A stretch of DNA of 64,000 nt, from positions 199,001-263,000 of the forward strand of contig JADJXY010000002.1 in assembly GCA_016720065.1 (NCBI GenBank). Direction: 5' to 3'. The stretch comes from Betaproteobacteria bacterium. GTDB taxonomy: Bacteria; Pseudomonadota; Gammaproteobacteria; Burkholderiales; Rhodocyclaceae. The position numbers were made by a program, and so were the translations under genes. This document shows positions 24,291 to 32,983 of this stretch, in pieces; the first letter of the stretch is position 1; each line of letters opens with the position of its first letter. A model generated the notes under the pieces. The model was given only the letters and a program-made list of their open reading frames with translations. It searched no databases and was not told the origin of the DNA.

Positions 24291-25129
24291 GATTGACCTC
24301 CTGAGGAAATGACCGTGACGGCGGGATTGCCGGAGGCGGTCCAGTCGCGGGTGGTGAAGATGCCCTGGTAATCCTTGAGCAGAACTTCGACCCCCTTGCT
24401 GAAAATGCCGTGGGTGACGTAAAGGTAAAGGGGCTGGTCGGTGACGCCGCGCAGCGCCTGGGCGAGTTCCAGGAAGGTGCGGCCGCCGTCGCAAATGTCG
24501 TCCACCACCAGGACGGGCTGGGGCAGCAGCGTGTCGGGCACCGCCACGGCAGTGATCTCGCCGCTCTTCGTGCAGCGCACCTTGTCGGCGTAGGCCACGT
24601 CCGGCAGGGCCAGGCGGCGGGCCAGGCCCGCCACCCGCTTGCGGCTCCCGCCATCCGGCGCCAGCAGGGTCACGCCGCGGCGGAATTCTTCCCGCGCCAC
24701 GACCCGGGATAGCGGGATGGAGGCATCGACCACATGCACCCGGTCGAGAAGGGCCGGCACCACGTCGCTGTGGGGGTCGAGGATGGTCACCGAGGCGAAG
24801 CCCAGGCCGTTGATGAGGGTGCAGAACACCTTGGCCGCCAGGGCCTCGCCCGGGTTGCACACGCGATCCTGGCGGGCATAGGGCACGTAGGGCAGATCGA
24901 GGCTGATCGGCGCGTCGCCGATCTGGCGGCGCAGGGCATCCGCGAGCAGCAAGAGGGCCATCACGTCGTCGGAGGAGCGCAGGTCGGCGCTGATGGTCAG
25001 CGCTTCGATCTCTTCGGCCGGCAGGTCGGCCCGAACCTGGACCTCGCCCCCCGGAAAGACGAAGGACTCCGGCCGCAGGACGATTTCGCGCCGGGATCCG
25101 CGGCGGGTGGTGATGCGGAGTTCGAACAT
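24287..25129 (-). CDS. prs: Ribose-phosphate pyrophosphokinase homologue
   Basis: Makes PRPP from ribose 5-phosphate and ATP. At 280 residues it is shorter than the housekeeping Prs (about 315). It keeps the ATP-loop YVPYARQDR, the flexible-loop Arg/Lys region, the metal-site DPHSD and the PRPP-binding VLVVDDICDGGRTF. The N-terminal half has the MALLLLADALR segment. This is the dedicated salvage-operon paralogue, feeding NadV directly; a housekeeping prs should exist elsewhere. The start at 25129 has a GGAGAGG site. Confidence 0.88.
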   Translation of the reverse strand: MFELRITTRRGSRREIVLRPESFVFPGGEVQVRADLPAEEIEALTISADLRSSDDVMALLLLADALRRQIGDAPISLDLPYVPYARQDRVCNPGEALAAKVFCTLINGLGFASVTILDPHSDVVPALLDRVHVVDASIPLSRVVAREEFRRGVTLLAPDGGSRKRVAGLARRLALPDVAYADKVRCTKSGEITAVAVPDTLLPQPVLVVDDICDGGRTFLELAQALRGVTDQPLYLYVTHGIFSKGVEVLLKDYQGIFTTRDWTASGNPAVTVISSGGQS

Positions 25130-25142
25130 GGTACCTCTCCAG

Positions 25143-25204
25143 TTAGTCGCACAATGCGACGAAGTGAGCTTAGTGTAAATCAGTTATTCGTATAATGCAA
25201 CTAA
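25143..25204 (-). promoter_or_regulatory. NAD-salvage promoter with two NrtR-type operator boxes
   Basis: Two 21-bp boxes share one pattern. Box 1 is 25143-25163 (arms TTAGTCGC and GCGACGAA around ACAAT). Box 2 is 25184-25204 (arms TTATTCGT and GCAACTAA around ATAAT). Their centres are 41 bp apart, about four helical turns, so both face the same side of DNA. On the minus strand TTGCAT (25195-25200) and TACACT (25172-25177), spaced 17 bp, form a promoter. Box 2 covers the -35 and box 1 lies just beyond the start point, as expected for repression by the upstream nrtR product. Confidence 0.75.
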
Positions 25205-25271
25205 GTGTCGGGCGTTTTCTCGCGGCAACTGCGCGGGCTCCGGAATGCCGACCAAGAGGGGGCCGGGAGGC

Positions 25272-25928
25272 TCAGGCAATGCTGCGGTCGAAAAGCTCCA
25301 CCGGGCGCGCCTCATAGAGCTGGGCCGGGCGGTGGGCACCCCCTTGGGTGTAGGCGTCCGTGGCCACCACGACCCCTTCGTCCTCGATCTTGCGCCGGAA
25401 GGCGGCCTTGTTCAGGGAGTGGCCGACGATGGCCTCATAGGTGGCCTGCAACTGGCTGAGGGTAAAGCGCTGCGGCAGCAACTGGGTCGGCAGGGTGGAA
25501 TAACGGGTTTTGTTGCGCAGGCGCTGCACGGCCGCGGTGACGATGGCGCCGTGGTCGAAAGCCAGGACCGGCAGCGCGTCGACGCCGTGGAAGTGAAAGA
25601 CCCCCTCCCGGGCCTCGGACAGCGATGCCTCGGGGACCAGGGCCACGTAGGCGACGGCGACCGACCAGGCGCGGGGATCCCGACCGGGCCCGGAAAAGAC
25701 ACCGAGCTGCTCGATATAGCGCGGCCGGAAACCCGTCTTGTCGAGCAGAACCCGCAGAATCGCCGCTTCCGCCGAGGCGTCCCCATCGGCATGAACGAAG
25801 CCCCCCGGCAGGGCGAGCAGGCCGAGGAAGGGCTCCGCCGGCCGGCGATGGAGGGCCACCTGCAAGCCGCCGTCCCGCAGGGTGAGCAGGACGGCATCGA
25901 CGGTGACGAGGGGCTGCGGATGGTCCAT
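25272..25928 (-). CDS. nrtR: NrtR, Nudix-related transcriptional regulator of NAD metabolism
   Basis: About 218 residues from the start MDHPQPLVTVD at 25928; an upstream Met 17 codons earlier is possible. The N-terminal Nudix-like domain has ALPGGFVHADGDASAEAA, where the Nudix box is degenerate. This fits the NrtR family, which senses ADP-ribose and is usually not an active hydrolase. The C-terminal winged helix (FTLSQLQATYEAIVGHSLNKAAFRRKI, split by the turn) binds DNA. It lies directly upstream of prs-nadV-HAD in the same direction, with two matching operator boxes between. NrtR normally represses and is released by ADP-ribose. Confidence 0.88.
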   Translation of the reverse strand: MDHPQPLVTVDAVLLTLRDGGLQVALHRRPAEPFLGLLALPGGFVHADGDASAEAAILRVLLDKTGFRPRYIEQLGVFSGPGRDPRAWSVAVAYVALVPEASLSEAREGVFHFHGVDALPVLAFDHGAIVTAAVQRLRNKTRYSTLPTQLLPQRFTLSQLQATYEAIVGHSLNKAAFRRKIEDEGVVVATDAYTQGGAHRPAQLYEARPVELFDRSIA

Positions 25929-26101
25929 GGCGATTGGCCGGTGAAGGGAGGTGTGCCGGGATTGTCCATGCGCGGGCATGCCGTATCAACCCTGCGGGAT
26001 GAAGAAGCCGCGCGCCTCGTCGCGTCGTCGGCGTGTCGATGACTTGCTCCGGGGGGGCGGCCCGCCGCAGAATCCGGCCCATGGGGAAGTCGGGGGGCGA
26101 C

Positions 26102-26656
26102 ATGACGATGCTGCGGGTTCTGCTCGGTCCGGAAGGATATTGGTTGCTGATCGTCATGGCCTGCGGGCTGCTGGCGCGCTTGAACGTGCCAGCCACGGCG
26201 CGGGGCAACGAACTGCTCGTCCTCGGTGCCCAATGGCTTCCCGTGTTCGCCGTGCCGCTGCTCTTCTGGCTGGCCTTCAAGGTCTGGCCCCGGGGCGACA
26301 CGAGTTGGGCGTGGACCGTCGGGCGTTTGTGGCTCGCGACCCTGGTGGGCCTGAATCTGGCAGCTTACCTGCTGCTGATGACCGTCGACTACGGCGACAG
26401 CCGCAATGCGGGGGTCGGTATGGCTCCTGTGGCCGTGACGGCTTACGGCACCTTGATCTTCATCGCCTGCACCCTGGTTTCGGCCTTGACCCTGACCCCC
26501 TGGGGATGGAAAACCAACGTGCTCGTCGTCGCCGGAGGCGGCATCTGGCTGCTCGTGTTGCTGGTGATGATCGGCGCCGGCGCGCGGACGCTGGCGTGGC
26601 TCTGGGCGGCGGCACCCGTGGTGGCAATCGGCCTGCGCTACTTCATTCTGCGCTGA
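26102..26656 (+). CDS. Hypothetical membrane protein with five to six helices
   Basis: 184 residues from the start at 26102 (MTMLRVLLG); an ATG 7 codons upstream or an earlier one is possible. Hydrophobic segments are evenly spaced (WLLIVMACGLLARL, WLPVFAVPLLFWLAF, LWLATLVGLNLAAYLLL, LIFIACTLVSALTL, VVAGGGIWLLVLLVMIG, WAAAPVVAIGLRYF). No family was recognised. It is convergent with the next gene and divergent from nrtR. Confidence 0.6.
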   Translation: MTMLRVLLGPEGYWLLIVMACGLLARLNVPATARGNELLVLGAQWLPVFAVPLLFWLAFKVWPRGDTSWAWTVGRLWLATLVGLNLAAYLLLMTVDYGDSRNAGVGMAPVAVTAYGTLIFIACTLVSALTLTPWGWKTNVLVVAGGGIWLLVLLVMIGAGARTLAWLWAAAPVVAIGLRYFILR

Positions 26657-26661
26657 GAGCT

Positions 26662-27483
26662 TTAGTCCCCCGGGATCGGAGCGCCACCCCACCGGACGTG
26701 CTCGCGCTCGGCGTCGGCGAATTCCCGCTCGGCGGCGCGGACTTCGCCCATCATCGCGGTGCCTTCGCCGCCACTGGTGGCCTGACCGGCCCAGGAATAC
26801 CAGAAACGCATGGCCTGCTCCCGCAGCCAGCACCAGGCGACCGGGTCGCTGATGAGCGCGCCCCGGCGCAGGGCCATGGCCCGGGCGCTGCATTGACGGG
26901 CCAGGCGGGCGGCCTCGCCCCAGTCGCCCATGGGGCCGATGCCCTGGACGTAGGCGGTCCACTTATCGTGGGCCTGGACGGCCTGGCCCTTGCTCAGGAG
27001 GGCGAGGGCCTGATCGATCTGCCCCTGGAATCCGCCGCTCCCGTGCGGCGGGGTCGGTGCAACAGGCGGATTCGCGGGTATGGAGACATCTACGCCTGCC
27101 CCATGCGGGGGCTCATCAGCCTGCGGTGGAGGAACTGCGCGGAAGTGCGGCGCTGACGGTGGCGGGGGCACCTCCTGGCCCGGCCAGGGGCCCCAGGGCT
27201 GCGACTGGGCTTCGAAGAGATCCTCGAAGGCCGGGCCTTCGCGGCTGATGGCGTAGCGCAGGGTGGTGGCGACGCCATGCTCGTCCTCGAAGAGGACATC
27301 AATGGGGCAGAAGGGATCGAAGCGTTCCCGCGTCATCTGCTGGATGCGTGCGACAAAATCGGCCGGACAGGGGCGGCCCTCGCTGTCGATCCAGGGGCGC
27401 CGCGCGCGGACGACCACGCCCGAAGAATAGCGCCCCAGGGTAACGCTGCAGCCCTTGAGGCTGCCGATCTCCGGCCCGGTCAT
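26662..27483 (-). CDS. Hypothetical protein with proline-rich linker
   Basis: 273 residues from the start at 27483, which overlaps the upstream gene's stop by ATGA. An N-terminal domain (residues 1-95, compact, beta-rich, with FDPFCPIDVLFEDEHGVATTLRY) is joined by a Pro-rich linker (about 100-160) to a helical domain containing IDQALALLSKGQAVQAHDKWTAYV and several Trp-rich helices. No family was recognised. It forms a two-gene unit with 27480-28043. Confidence 0.55.
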   Translation of the reverse strand: MTGPEIGSLKGCSVTLGRYSSGVVVRARRPWIDSEGRPCPADFVARIQQMTRERFDPFCPIDVLFEDEHGVATTLRYAISREGPAFEDLFEAQSQPWGPWPGQEVPPPPSAPHFRAVPPPQADEPPHGAGVDVSIPANPPVAPTPPHGSGGFQGQIDQALALLSKGQAVQAHDKWTAYVQGIGPMGDWGEAARLARQCSARAMALRRGALISDPVAWCWLREQAMRFWYSWAGQATSGGEGTAMMGEVRAAEREFADAEREHVRWGGAPIPGD

Positions 27484-28043
27484 GGCGTCGTCGGCGTGGA
27501 TCGGGAGGGTGACCATTCCAGGGTGGCGATCTGCCGTTCTCTGGGTTCCCCCTTGCCGCGGTCGCGCCACTGGATGCGCAGCCACATGCCGTCTTGCAGG
27601 GGGACCGGCGTCAGACCGCGGCGCTCCATCGCGATTTCGTATTCTCCGGCCATGAATTCGAAGTTGACCCCGCCAACCGTGATCGACTCCCGGTTGGAGG
27701 TATCGCCGGTGGCCGCGAGGGGTTTGGCGGTGCCGGTGCTGGTGCGTTCCTGCCAGCGCCGGTGGGCGGTAACCGGACCTTCGACCCGCCGCGCGCTACC
27801 GTCACGCACGGCAGCGAGTGTTTGGCGCGCGTCCCAGGCCGGTACCAGGACGCCGACGACGACGATCGCCACGGCGATGAATCCCAGGACGAAAACCGGT
27901 GTCGTTTCGCCCCCGGTCTTCACTGCCCGCCAGTACCACAATGCGGCGACGAGCCCGACCGCAAGCGCGACGCCGAGGGCTATTTTCCGATCCGGGGTAC
28001 GGGGATCGGCGAGCTCGAAGAGTAATTGCCATTCACCAGTCAT
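27480..28043 (-). CDS. Hypothetical membrane-anchored protein
   Basis: 187 residues. Two adjacent helices (ALGVALAVGLVAALWYW at about 22-38 and PVFVLGFIAVAIVVVGVLVPAW at about 49-70) precede a soluble part of about 115 residues with SNRESITVGGVNFEFMAGEY. No family was recognised, though the soluble part resembles small beta-sheet domains of periplasmic or cytoplasmic adaptor proteins. It overlaps the next gene by ATGA. Confidence 0.55.
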   Translation of the reverse strand: MTGEWQLLFELADPRTPDRKIALGVALAVGLVAALWYWRAVKTGGETTPVFVLGFIAVAIVVVGVLVPAWDARQTLAAVRDGSARRVEGPVTAHRRWQERTSTGTAKPLAATGDTSNRESITVGGVNFEFMAGEYEIAMERRGLTPVPLQDGMWLRIQWRDRGKGEPRERQIATLEWSPSRSTPTTP

Positions 28044-28223
28044 CGTGACTTCCTTGCGGGGGGGCCGCTGGCCTTTCCGCAGCGGCGACGGTGGATCGGA
28101 TTCTGGCCAGGAAGGTAGCAGCGAGCCGGCCTGACGTACAGCAGCCGTCCGCGCAAGCGGCGCTCTCAGGGACGCGCCTGCGCAGGTGCCGGGACGGGTT
28201 TTCTTCCCGGGGCCTGCAAAACA

Positions 28224-28254
28224 AAGGGCCGGCCCCTCGTGAGGGCCGGCCCTT
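28224..28254 (-). terminator. Strong hairpin after aceA
   Basis: 12-bp perfect stem AAGGGCCGGCCC (28224-28235) / GGGCCGGCCCTT (28243-28254) with a 7-base loop. It lies 38 bp beyond the aceA stop, with the minus-strand end in TTTGTTTTG. Confidence 0.8.
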
Positions 28255-28291
28255 GTGGCCCCGCGGCATGGCGCGGGGCGGAGGGCGTTGC

Positions 28292-29602
28292 TTAGTGGAA
28301 CTGCTCTTCTTCGGTGGAGCCGGTGAGGGCCTTGACGGAGGAGGAGCCGCCCTGGATGACGGTGGTGACTTCGTCGAAGTAACCGGTACCGACTTCCTGC
28401 TGGTGGGAGACGAAGGTGTAGCCCTGTTCGCGAGCGGCGAATTCCGGCTCCTGCACCATCTCGACGTAGTGCTTCATGCCTTCGCCGCCGGCGTAGGCCT
28501 GGGCGAACTGGAAGGTGTTGTACCAGTTGATGTGGATGCCGGCCAGGGTGATGAACTGATACTTGTAGCCGAGGGCGGACAGTTCTTCCTGGAAGGAAGC
28601 GATCTGGGAGTCGGAGAGGTTCTTCTTCCAGTTGAAGGACGGCGAGCAGTTGTAGGACAGGAGCTTGCCCGGGCAGGCGGCCAGCACGGCCTGGGCGAAT
28701 TCACGGGCGAAGCCGATATCGGGCACGCCGGTTTCGCACCACACGAGGTCGGCGTAGGGCGCGTAGGCAACGCCGCGGGAGATGGACTGCTCCAGGCCGT
28801 TCTTGACGCGGAAGAAGCCTTCCTGGGTACGCTCGCCGGTGAGGAAGGGCTTGTCGTTGGCGTCGTAGTCGGAGGTGATCAGGTTGGCCGCTTCGGCATC
28901 GGTACGGGCCAGGATCAGGGTCGGAACGCCCATGACGTCGGCGGCAAAACGAGCGGAGATGAGCTTCTCGACGGCTTCACGGGTGGGAACGAGCACCTTG
29001 CCGCCCATGTGGCCGCACTTCTTGGCGGCTGCCAGCTGGTCTTCGAAGTGAACGCCAGCGGCACCGGCGGCGATCATGTTCTTCATCAGTTCGAAGGCGT
29101 TCAGAACGCCGCCGAAACCGGCTTCCGCGTCAGCGACGATGGGCAGGAAGTAGTCGATGAAACCCTTGTCGCCCGGGTTGATACCGCGGGACCACTGGAT
29201 TTCGTCAGCGCGCTTGAAGGTGTTGTTGATGCGGCGAACCATGGTGGGGACGGAGTCGTAGGCGTACAGCGACTGGTCCGGGTACATGGTTTCGGAGGTG
29301 TTGCCGTCGGCAGCGACCTGCCAGCCGGACAGATACACGGCTTCCAGGCCAGCCTTTGCCTGTTGCATGGCTTGACCGGCGGTGATGGCGCCGAAAGCAT
29401 TCACGTAGCCCTTCTTGGCGCCGCCGTTGACCTTTTCCCAGAGGATCTTGGCACCGCGTTGGGCCAGGGTGTATTCCGGCTGCAGGGAGCCGCGCAGGCG
29501 GACGACGTCAGCGGCGGAGTAACCGCGCTTGACGTTCTTCCAGCGGGGGTTTTCGGCCCAATCCTTTTCCAGGGCGGCGATTTGCTGTTCGCGAGTGCTC
29601 AT
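28292..29602 (-). CDS. aceA: Isocitrate lyase
   Basis: Splits isocitrate to glyoxylate and succinate, the first step of the glyoxylate shunt. 436 residues, the usual length. The catalytic signature KKCGHMGGKVLVPT (near 195) and substrate-binding stretches YVAGWQ-like (LSGWQVAADGN), DADAEAGFGGVLNAFEL-like (VADAEAGFGG), HFEDQLAAAKKCGH and NCSPSFNWKKN are present. It has its own promoter with an adjacent perfect palindrome. With aceB at 15056 the window encodes the complete shunt, but the two genes are about 12 kb apart and not in one operon. Confidence 0.97.
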   Translation of the reverse strand: MSTREQQIAALEKDWAENPRWKNVKRGYSAADVVRLRGSLQPEYTLAQRGAKILWEKVNGGAKKGYVNAFGAITAGQAMQQAKAGLEAVYLSGWQVAADGNTSETMYPDQSLYAYDSVPTMVRRINNTFKRADEIQWSRGINPGDKGFIDYFLPIVADAEAGFGGVLNAFELMKNMIAAGAAGVHFEDQLAAAKKCGHMGGKVLVPTREAVEKLISARFAADVMGVPTLILARTDAEAANLITSDYDANDKPFLTGERTQEGFFRVKNGLEQSISRGVAYAPYADLVWCETGVPDIGFAREFAQAVLAACPGKLLSYNCSPSFNWKKNLSDSQIASFQEELSALGYKYQFITLAGIHINWYNTFQFAQAYAGGEGMKHYVEMVQEPEFAAREQGYTFVSHQQEVGTGYFDEVTTVIQGGSSSVKALTGSTEEEQFH

Positions 29603-29673
29603 GAGATTTCCTTGAAGATGACAGGTTGAGGTGTTGACGACGCGATCCGCACGGATTGCGCCGATGGGGAGCG

Positions 29674-29718
29674 AGTATAGAGGCTTTCCGGCTGGGGAGC
29701 AATTGTCTTATATAAGAC
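29674..29718 (-). promoter_or_regulatory. aceA promoter with palindromic operator
   Basis: On the minus strand TTGCTC (29697-29702) and TATACT (29674-29679) are 17 bp apart. Immediately upstream lies a perfect 14-bp palindrome GTCTTATATAAGAC (29705-29718), with a further half copy ATAAGAC (29719-29725). A palindrome of this type suggests a dimeric GntR- or similar regulator responding to carbon status. The binding protein is not known from this window. Confidence 0.6.
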
Positions 29719-29858
29719 ATAAGACGGAATTATTGCCTTTAAAACCAATTGCTTGCATCGTAAATTTTGTATGGTGAAATGAGTTTTGTGCCAGTGAAAC
29801 GCCGGTTTGGCCCCGCCGGCAGCCGGGTGGTCCTTCGACCGGAATCGGCGGCCTGGGT

Positions 29859-30350
29859 TCAGGTCAGAGCGCGATCCGCGACGACCACGCCGTCGGCGTC
29901 GGCGTAGAGCCACTCACCGGGCCGGAAGTTGACGCCGCCGAAGGTGACGGCCAGATTGCGGTCACCGACGCCCTTCTTGATGCTCTTCTGGGGGTGGGTG
30001 GCCAGGGCCCGGACGCCGAGGTCGACCTCGCCGATGGCGGCGGAGTCGCGGATGCAGCCATAGACCACGATGCCCTCCCAGCCGTTCTTCCGGGCCAGGA
30101 CGGCCAGTTGATCGCCGACCAGGGCGCAGCGCTGGGAGCCGCCGCCGTCCACCACCAGCACCTTGCCGCGCCCGTCCTCGCCCAGCGCTTCTCGCACCAG
30201 GGAGTTGTCCTCGAACAGCTTCAGGGTGACGATCTGGCCGGCAAAGGCCGGACGGCCGCCGTAGCTGCGGAACATGGGGGCAACGACGCGGACGGTGGTG
30301 CCGAGTTCGGCTTCGTACTGGTCGCAAAGGTCGGCGGTTTCAAAGCTCAT
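29859..30350 (-). CDS. rraA: RraA-family protein (RNase E inhibitor / HMG aldolase fold)
   Basis: 163 residues from the start at 30350 (MSFETADLCDQYE); an upstream Met in frame is less likely. The RraA fold is clear from VVAPMFRSYGGRPAFAGQIVT, VVDGGGSQRCALVGDQLA, GIVVYGCIRDSAAI (Arg-Asp) and YADADGVVV. Proteobacterial RraA binds and inhibits RNase E, but the same family includes 4-hydroxy-4-methyl-2-oxoglutarate aldolases, and the Gly-X-Arg-Asp motif needed for aldolase activity is present. Either is possible. Confidence 0.88.
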   Translation of the reverse strand: MSFETADLCDQYEAELGTTVRVVAPMFRSYGGRPAFAGQIVTLKLFEDNSLVREALGEDGRGKVLVVDGGGSQRCALVGDQLAVLARKNGWEGIVVYGCIRDSAAIGEVDLGVRALATHPQKSIKKGVGDRNLAVTFGGVNFRPGEWLYADADGVVVADRALT

Positions 30351-30375
30351 GGGAAATCTCCGGCAAGGAAAAAGA

Positions 30376-30398
30376 AAAGCCATGGGTTGCATGGCTTT
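30376..30398 (-). terminator. Terminator of clpSA
   Basis: Stem AAAGCCATG (30376-30384) / CATGGCTTT (30390-30398) followed on the minus strand by TTTCTTTTTCC. It lies between the clpA stop and rraA. Confidence 0.75.
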
Positions 30399-30419
30399 GG
30401 GGAGTGGAGTGACGCGGTC

Positions 30420-32675
30420 TTAGGCGACGGCTTCGGCCTCTTCCTCGAAGACCAGCTTGACCTTGCCTTCGGCATCCAGGTCCACGGTCACGTGGCCGCC
30501 GTTGGCCAGCCTGCCGAAGAGCAGCTCGTCGGCCAGGGCGGAACGGATGGTGTCCTGGATCAAGCGGGCCATGGGGCGGGCACCCATGAGAGGATCGAAA
30601 CCCTTGCCCGCCAGCATTTCCTTGAGGGCGTCGGTGAAATGGGCTTCCACCTTCTTCTCGTGGAGTTGCTCCTCCAACTGCATGAGGAACTTGTCCACCA
30701 CCCGCAGGATGATGTCGTGGTCCAGGGCGGCGAAGGAAATGGTGGCGTCCAGGCGATTGCGGAATTCCGGCGTGAACAGGCGCTTGATCTCCTGCATCTC
30801 GTCGCCCGTCTGCTTGGACGAGGTGAAGCCCATGCTGGTCTTCTGCAGATCGGCGGCGCCGGCGTTGGTGGTCATGATGATGACCACGTTGCGGAAATCG
30901 GCCTTGCGCCCGTTGTTGTCGGTGAGCGTGCCATGGTCCATCACCTGGAGCAGGATGTTGAAGATGTCCGGATGGGCCTTCTCGATCTCGTCCAGGAGCA
31001 GCACGCAATAGGGCTTCTTGCTGATCGCCTCGGTCAGCAGGCCGCCCTGGTCGAAGCCCACGTACCCCGGGGGCGCGCCGATGAGGCGGGAGACCGCGTG
31101 GCGCTCCATGTATTCCGACATGTCGAAGCGCTGCAACTCGACGCCCATGCAGTAGGCGAGCTGCTTTGCCACTTCCGTCTTGCCGACGCCGGTGGGGCCG
31201 GAGAAGAGGAAGGAACCGATGGGTTTGCCCGGGTTGCCCAGGCCGGAACGGGCCATCTTGATGGCTTTGGCCAGGGCGTCGATGGCCTTGTCCTGGCCGA
31301 AGACCACGGCTTTCAGGTCGCGGTCCAGGTTCTTCAAGGCGCCACGGTCGTCGGTGGTGACGTGCTGCGAGGGGATACGGGCGATCTTGGCGACGATCTC
31401 CTCGATGTCCTGCTTGCCGATGACCTTCTTCTGCTTGGATTTGGGCAGGATGCGCTGGGCGGCACCGGCTTCGTCGATGACGTCGATGGCCTTGTCGGGC
31501 AGGTGACGGTCGGTGATGTAGCGGGCAGAAAGCTCGACAGCGGACGACAGCGCCGTGGCCGAGTACTTGATGCCGTGGTGGGCCTCGAAGCGGGCCTTGA
31601 GGCCCTTGAGGATTTCCACGGTTTCCGCCACCGACGGCTCATTGACGTCGATCTTCTGGAAGCGGCGGGAAAGGGCGCTGTCCTTCTCGAAAATGCCGCG
31701 GAATTCGGTGTACGTCGTTGCCCCGATGCACTTCAGGGAGCCGGAGGACAGCGCCGGCTTCAGCAGGTTGGAGGCATCCAGGGTGCCGCCGGAAGCCGCG
31801 CCGGCTCCGATCAGGGTATGGATTTCATCGATGAAGAGGATGGCGTTGGGGTTGTCCTGCAGGGCTTTCAGCACGCCCTTCAGACGCTGCTCGAAATCGC
31901 CGCGATACTTGGTGCCGGCCAGCAGGGCGCCCATGTCCAGGGCGTAGACGTTGGCCTTGGCCAGGATTTCCGGGACGTCGCTCTCCACCACGCGGCGGGC
32001 CAGTCCTTCGGCGATGGCCGTCTTGCCGACGCCGGCCTCGCCCACCAGCAGCGGATTATTCTTGCGCCGCCGGCACAGGGTCTGGATGACCCGCTCCAGT
32101 TCCTTGTCGCGTCCGATGAGGGGGTCGATCTTGCCTTGCAGCGCCAGGGCGTTCAGGTTGATGGTGTATTGCTCCAGGGGGCCGGCCTGGGCCTGCTCGG
32201 AGTCGGTCTCCGTCTCGCCCTCGGAGGGCGCCTTTTGCTGCGGCACCTTGCTGATGCCGTGGGAAATGAAATTGACCACGTCCAGGCGGGTGACGCCCTG
32301 TTTCTGCAGGAAATAAACCGCGTGGGAATCCTTTTCGCCGTAGATGGCCACCAGGACGTTGGCGCCATTGACCTCCTTCTTGCCGGAAGACTGCACATGC
32401 AGGATGGCGCGCTGGATGACGCGCTGGAAGCCCAGAGTGGGCTGGGTATCGATTTCATCCTCACCGGACACGGAAGGCGTGTGTTCGGCGATGAAATTGG
32501 TGAGGTCGCGCCTCAGGGCCTCGACCTTGGCACCGCAAGCGCGCAGGGCCTCGGCGGCGGAGGGGTTGTCGAGGAGGGCGAGCAACAGGTGCTCGACGGT
32601 GATGAATTCATGCCGCTTCTGCCGCGCTTCGACGAAGGCCATGTGCAGGCTGACCTCGAGTTCCTGGGCGATCAT
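30420..32675 (-). CDS. clpA: ATP-dependent Clp protease ATP-binding subunit ClpA
   Basis: 751-residue AAA+ unfoldase. It has an N-terminal ClpS-binding domain (1-145, with two helical repeats), a first AAA module with Walker A GEAGVGKTAI and Walker B ILFIDEIHTLIG, and a second module with GPTGVGKTEV and CVLLLDEIEKAHPD. The C-terminal region (residue 600 onward) has the IGF/L-type loop for docking on ClpP. It feeds N-end-rule and other substrates to ClpP. ClpS is encoded immediately upstream with the stop and start sharing base 32675. The arrangement is standard. Confidence 0.97.
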   Translation of the reverse strand: MIAQELEVSLHMAFVEARQKRHEFITVEHLLLALLDNPSAAEALRACGAKVEALRRDLTNFIAEHTPSVSGEDEIDTQPTLGFQRVIQRAILHVQSSGKKEVNGANVLVAIYGEKDSHAVYFLQKQGVTRLDVVNFISHGISKVPQQKAPSEGETETDSEQAQAGPLEQYTINLNALALQGKIDPLIGRDKELERVIQTLCRRRKNNPLLVGEAGVGKTAIAEGLARRVVESDVPEILAKANVYALDMGALLAGTKYRGDFEQRLKGVLKALQDNPNAILFIDEIHTLIGAGAASGGTLDASNLLKPALSSGSLKCIGATTYTEFRGIFEKDSALSRRFQKIDVNEPSVAETVEILKGLKARFEAHHGIKYSATALSSAVELSARYITDRHLPDKAIDVIDEAGAAQRILPKSKQKKVIGKQDIEEIVAKIARIPSQHVTTDDRGALKNLDRDLKAVVFGQDKAIDALAKAIKMARSGLGNPGKPIGSFLFSGPTGVGKTEVAKQLAYCMGVELQRFDMSEYMERHAVSRLIGAPPGYVGFDQGGLLTEAISKKPYCVLLLDEIEKAHPDIFNILLQVMDHGTLTDNNGRKADFRNVVIIMTTNAGAADLQKTSMGFTSSKQTGDEMQEIKRLFTPEFRNRLDATISFAALDHDIILRVVDKFLMQLEEQLHEKKVEAHFTDALKEMLAGKGFDPLMGARPMARLIQDTIRSALADELLFGRLANGGHVTVDLDAEGKVKLVFEEEAEAVA

Positions 32676-32983
32676 CAGTTTTCCTCCATGACGCAGGCTA
32701 GCGGATGCTGGTGCTGGCGGGAATAGGCGCTCACCTGCTCCACCTTGGTTGCGGCGATATCGCGGGGAAACACCCCGCAGAGGCCGCGACCTTCAGTGTG
32801 AACTTTGAGCATGATTCGGGTTGCCTGTTCGGTGTCCATGCCAAAAAAACGCTGGAGGACGGCGACCACGAAATCCATGGGGGTGTAATCGTCGTTCAGC
32901 AGCAGAACCTTGTACAACCGCGGTGGCCGGGCGCGCGTGCGCTGCGCTTCCAGGAGCTCTCCGTCCATCGGTTTGGTCGCCAT
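32675..32983 (-). CDS. clpS: ClpS adaptor
   Basis: 102 residues, full length. Contains the conserved core YKVLLLNDDYTPMDFVV and the later H residue of MLKVHTEGRGLCGVFPRD, which form the N-degron pocket. ClpS delivers proteins with bulky N-terminal residues to ClpA. Start at 32983; clpA follows with overlap. Confidence 0.96.
   Translation of the reverse strand: MATKPMDGELLEAQRTRARPPRLYKVLLLNDDYTPMDFVVAVLQRFFGMDTEQATRIMLKVHTEGRGLCGVFPRDIAATKVEQVSAYSRQHQHPLACVMEEN

Noticed and set aside
29994..32726. Open frame of about 910 codons opposite clpA and clpS
   Set aside because: Antisense artefact of the clpA coding strand.
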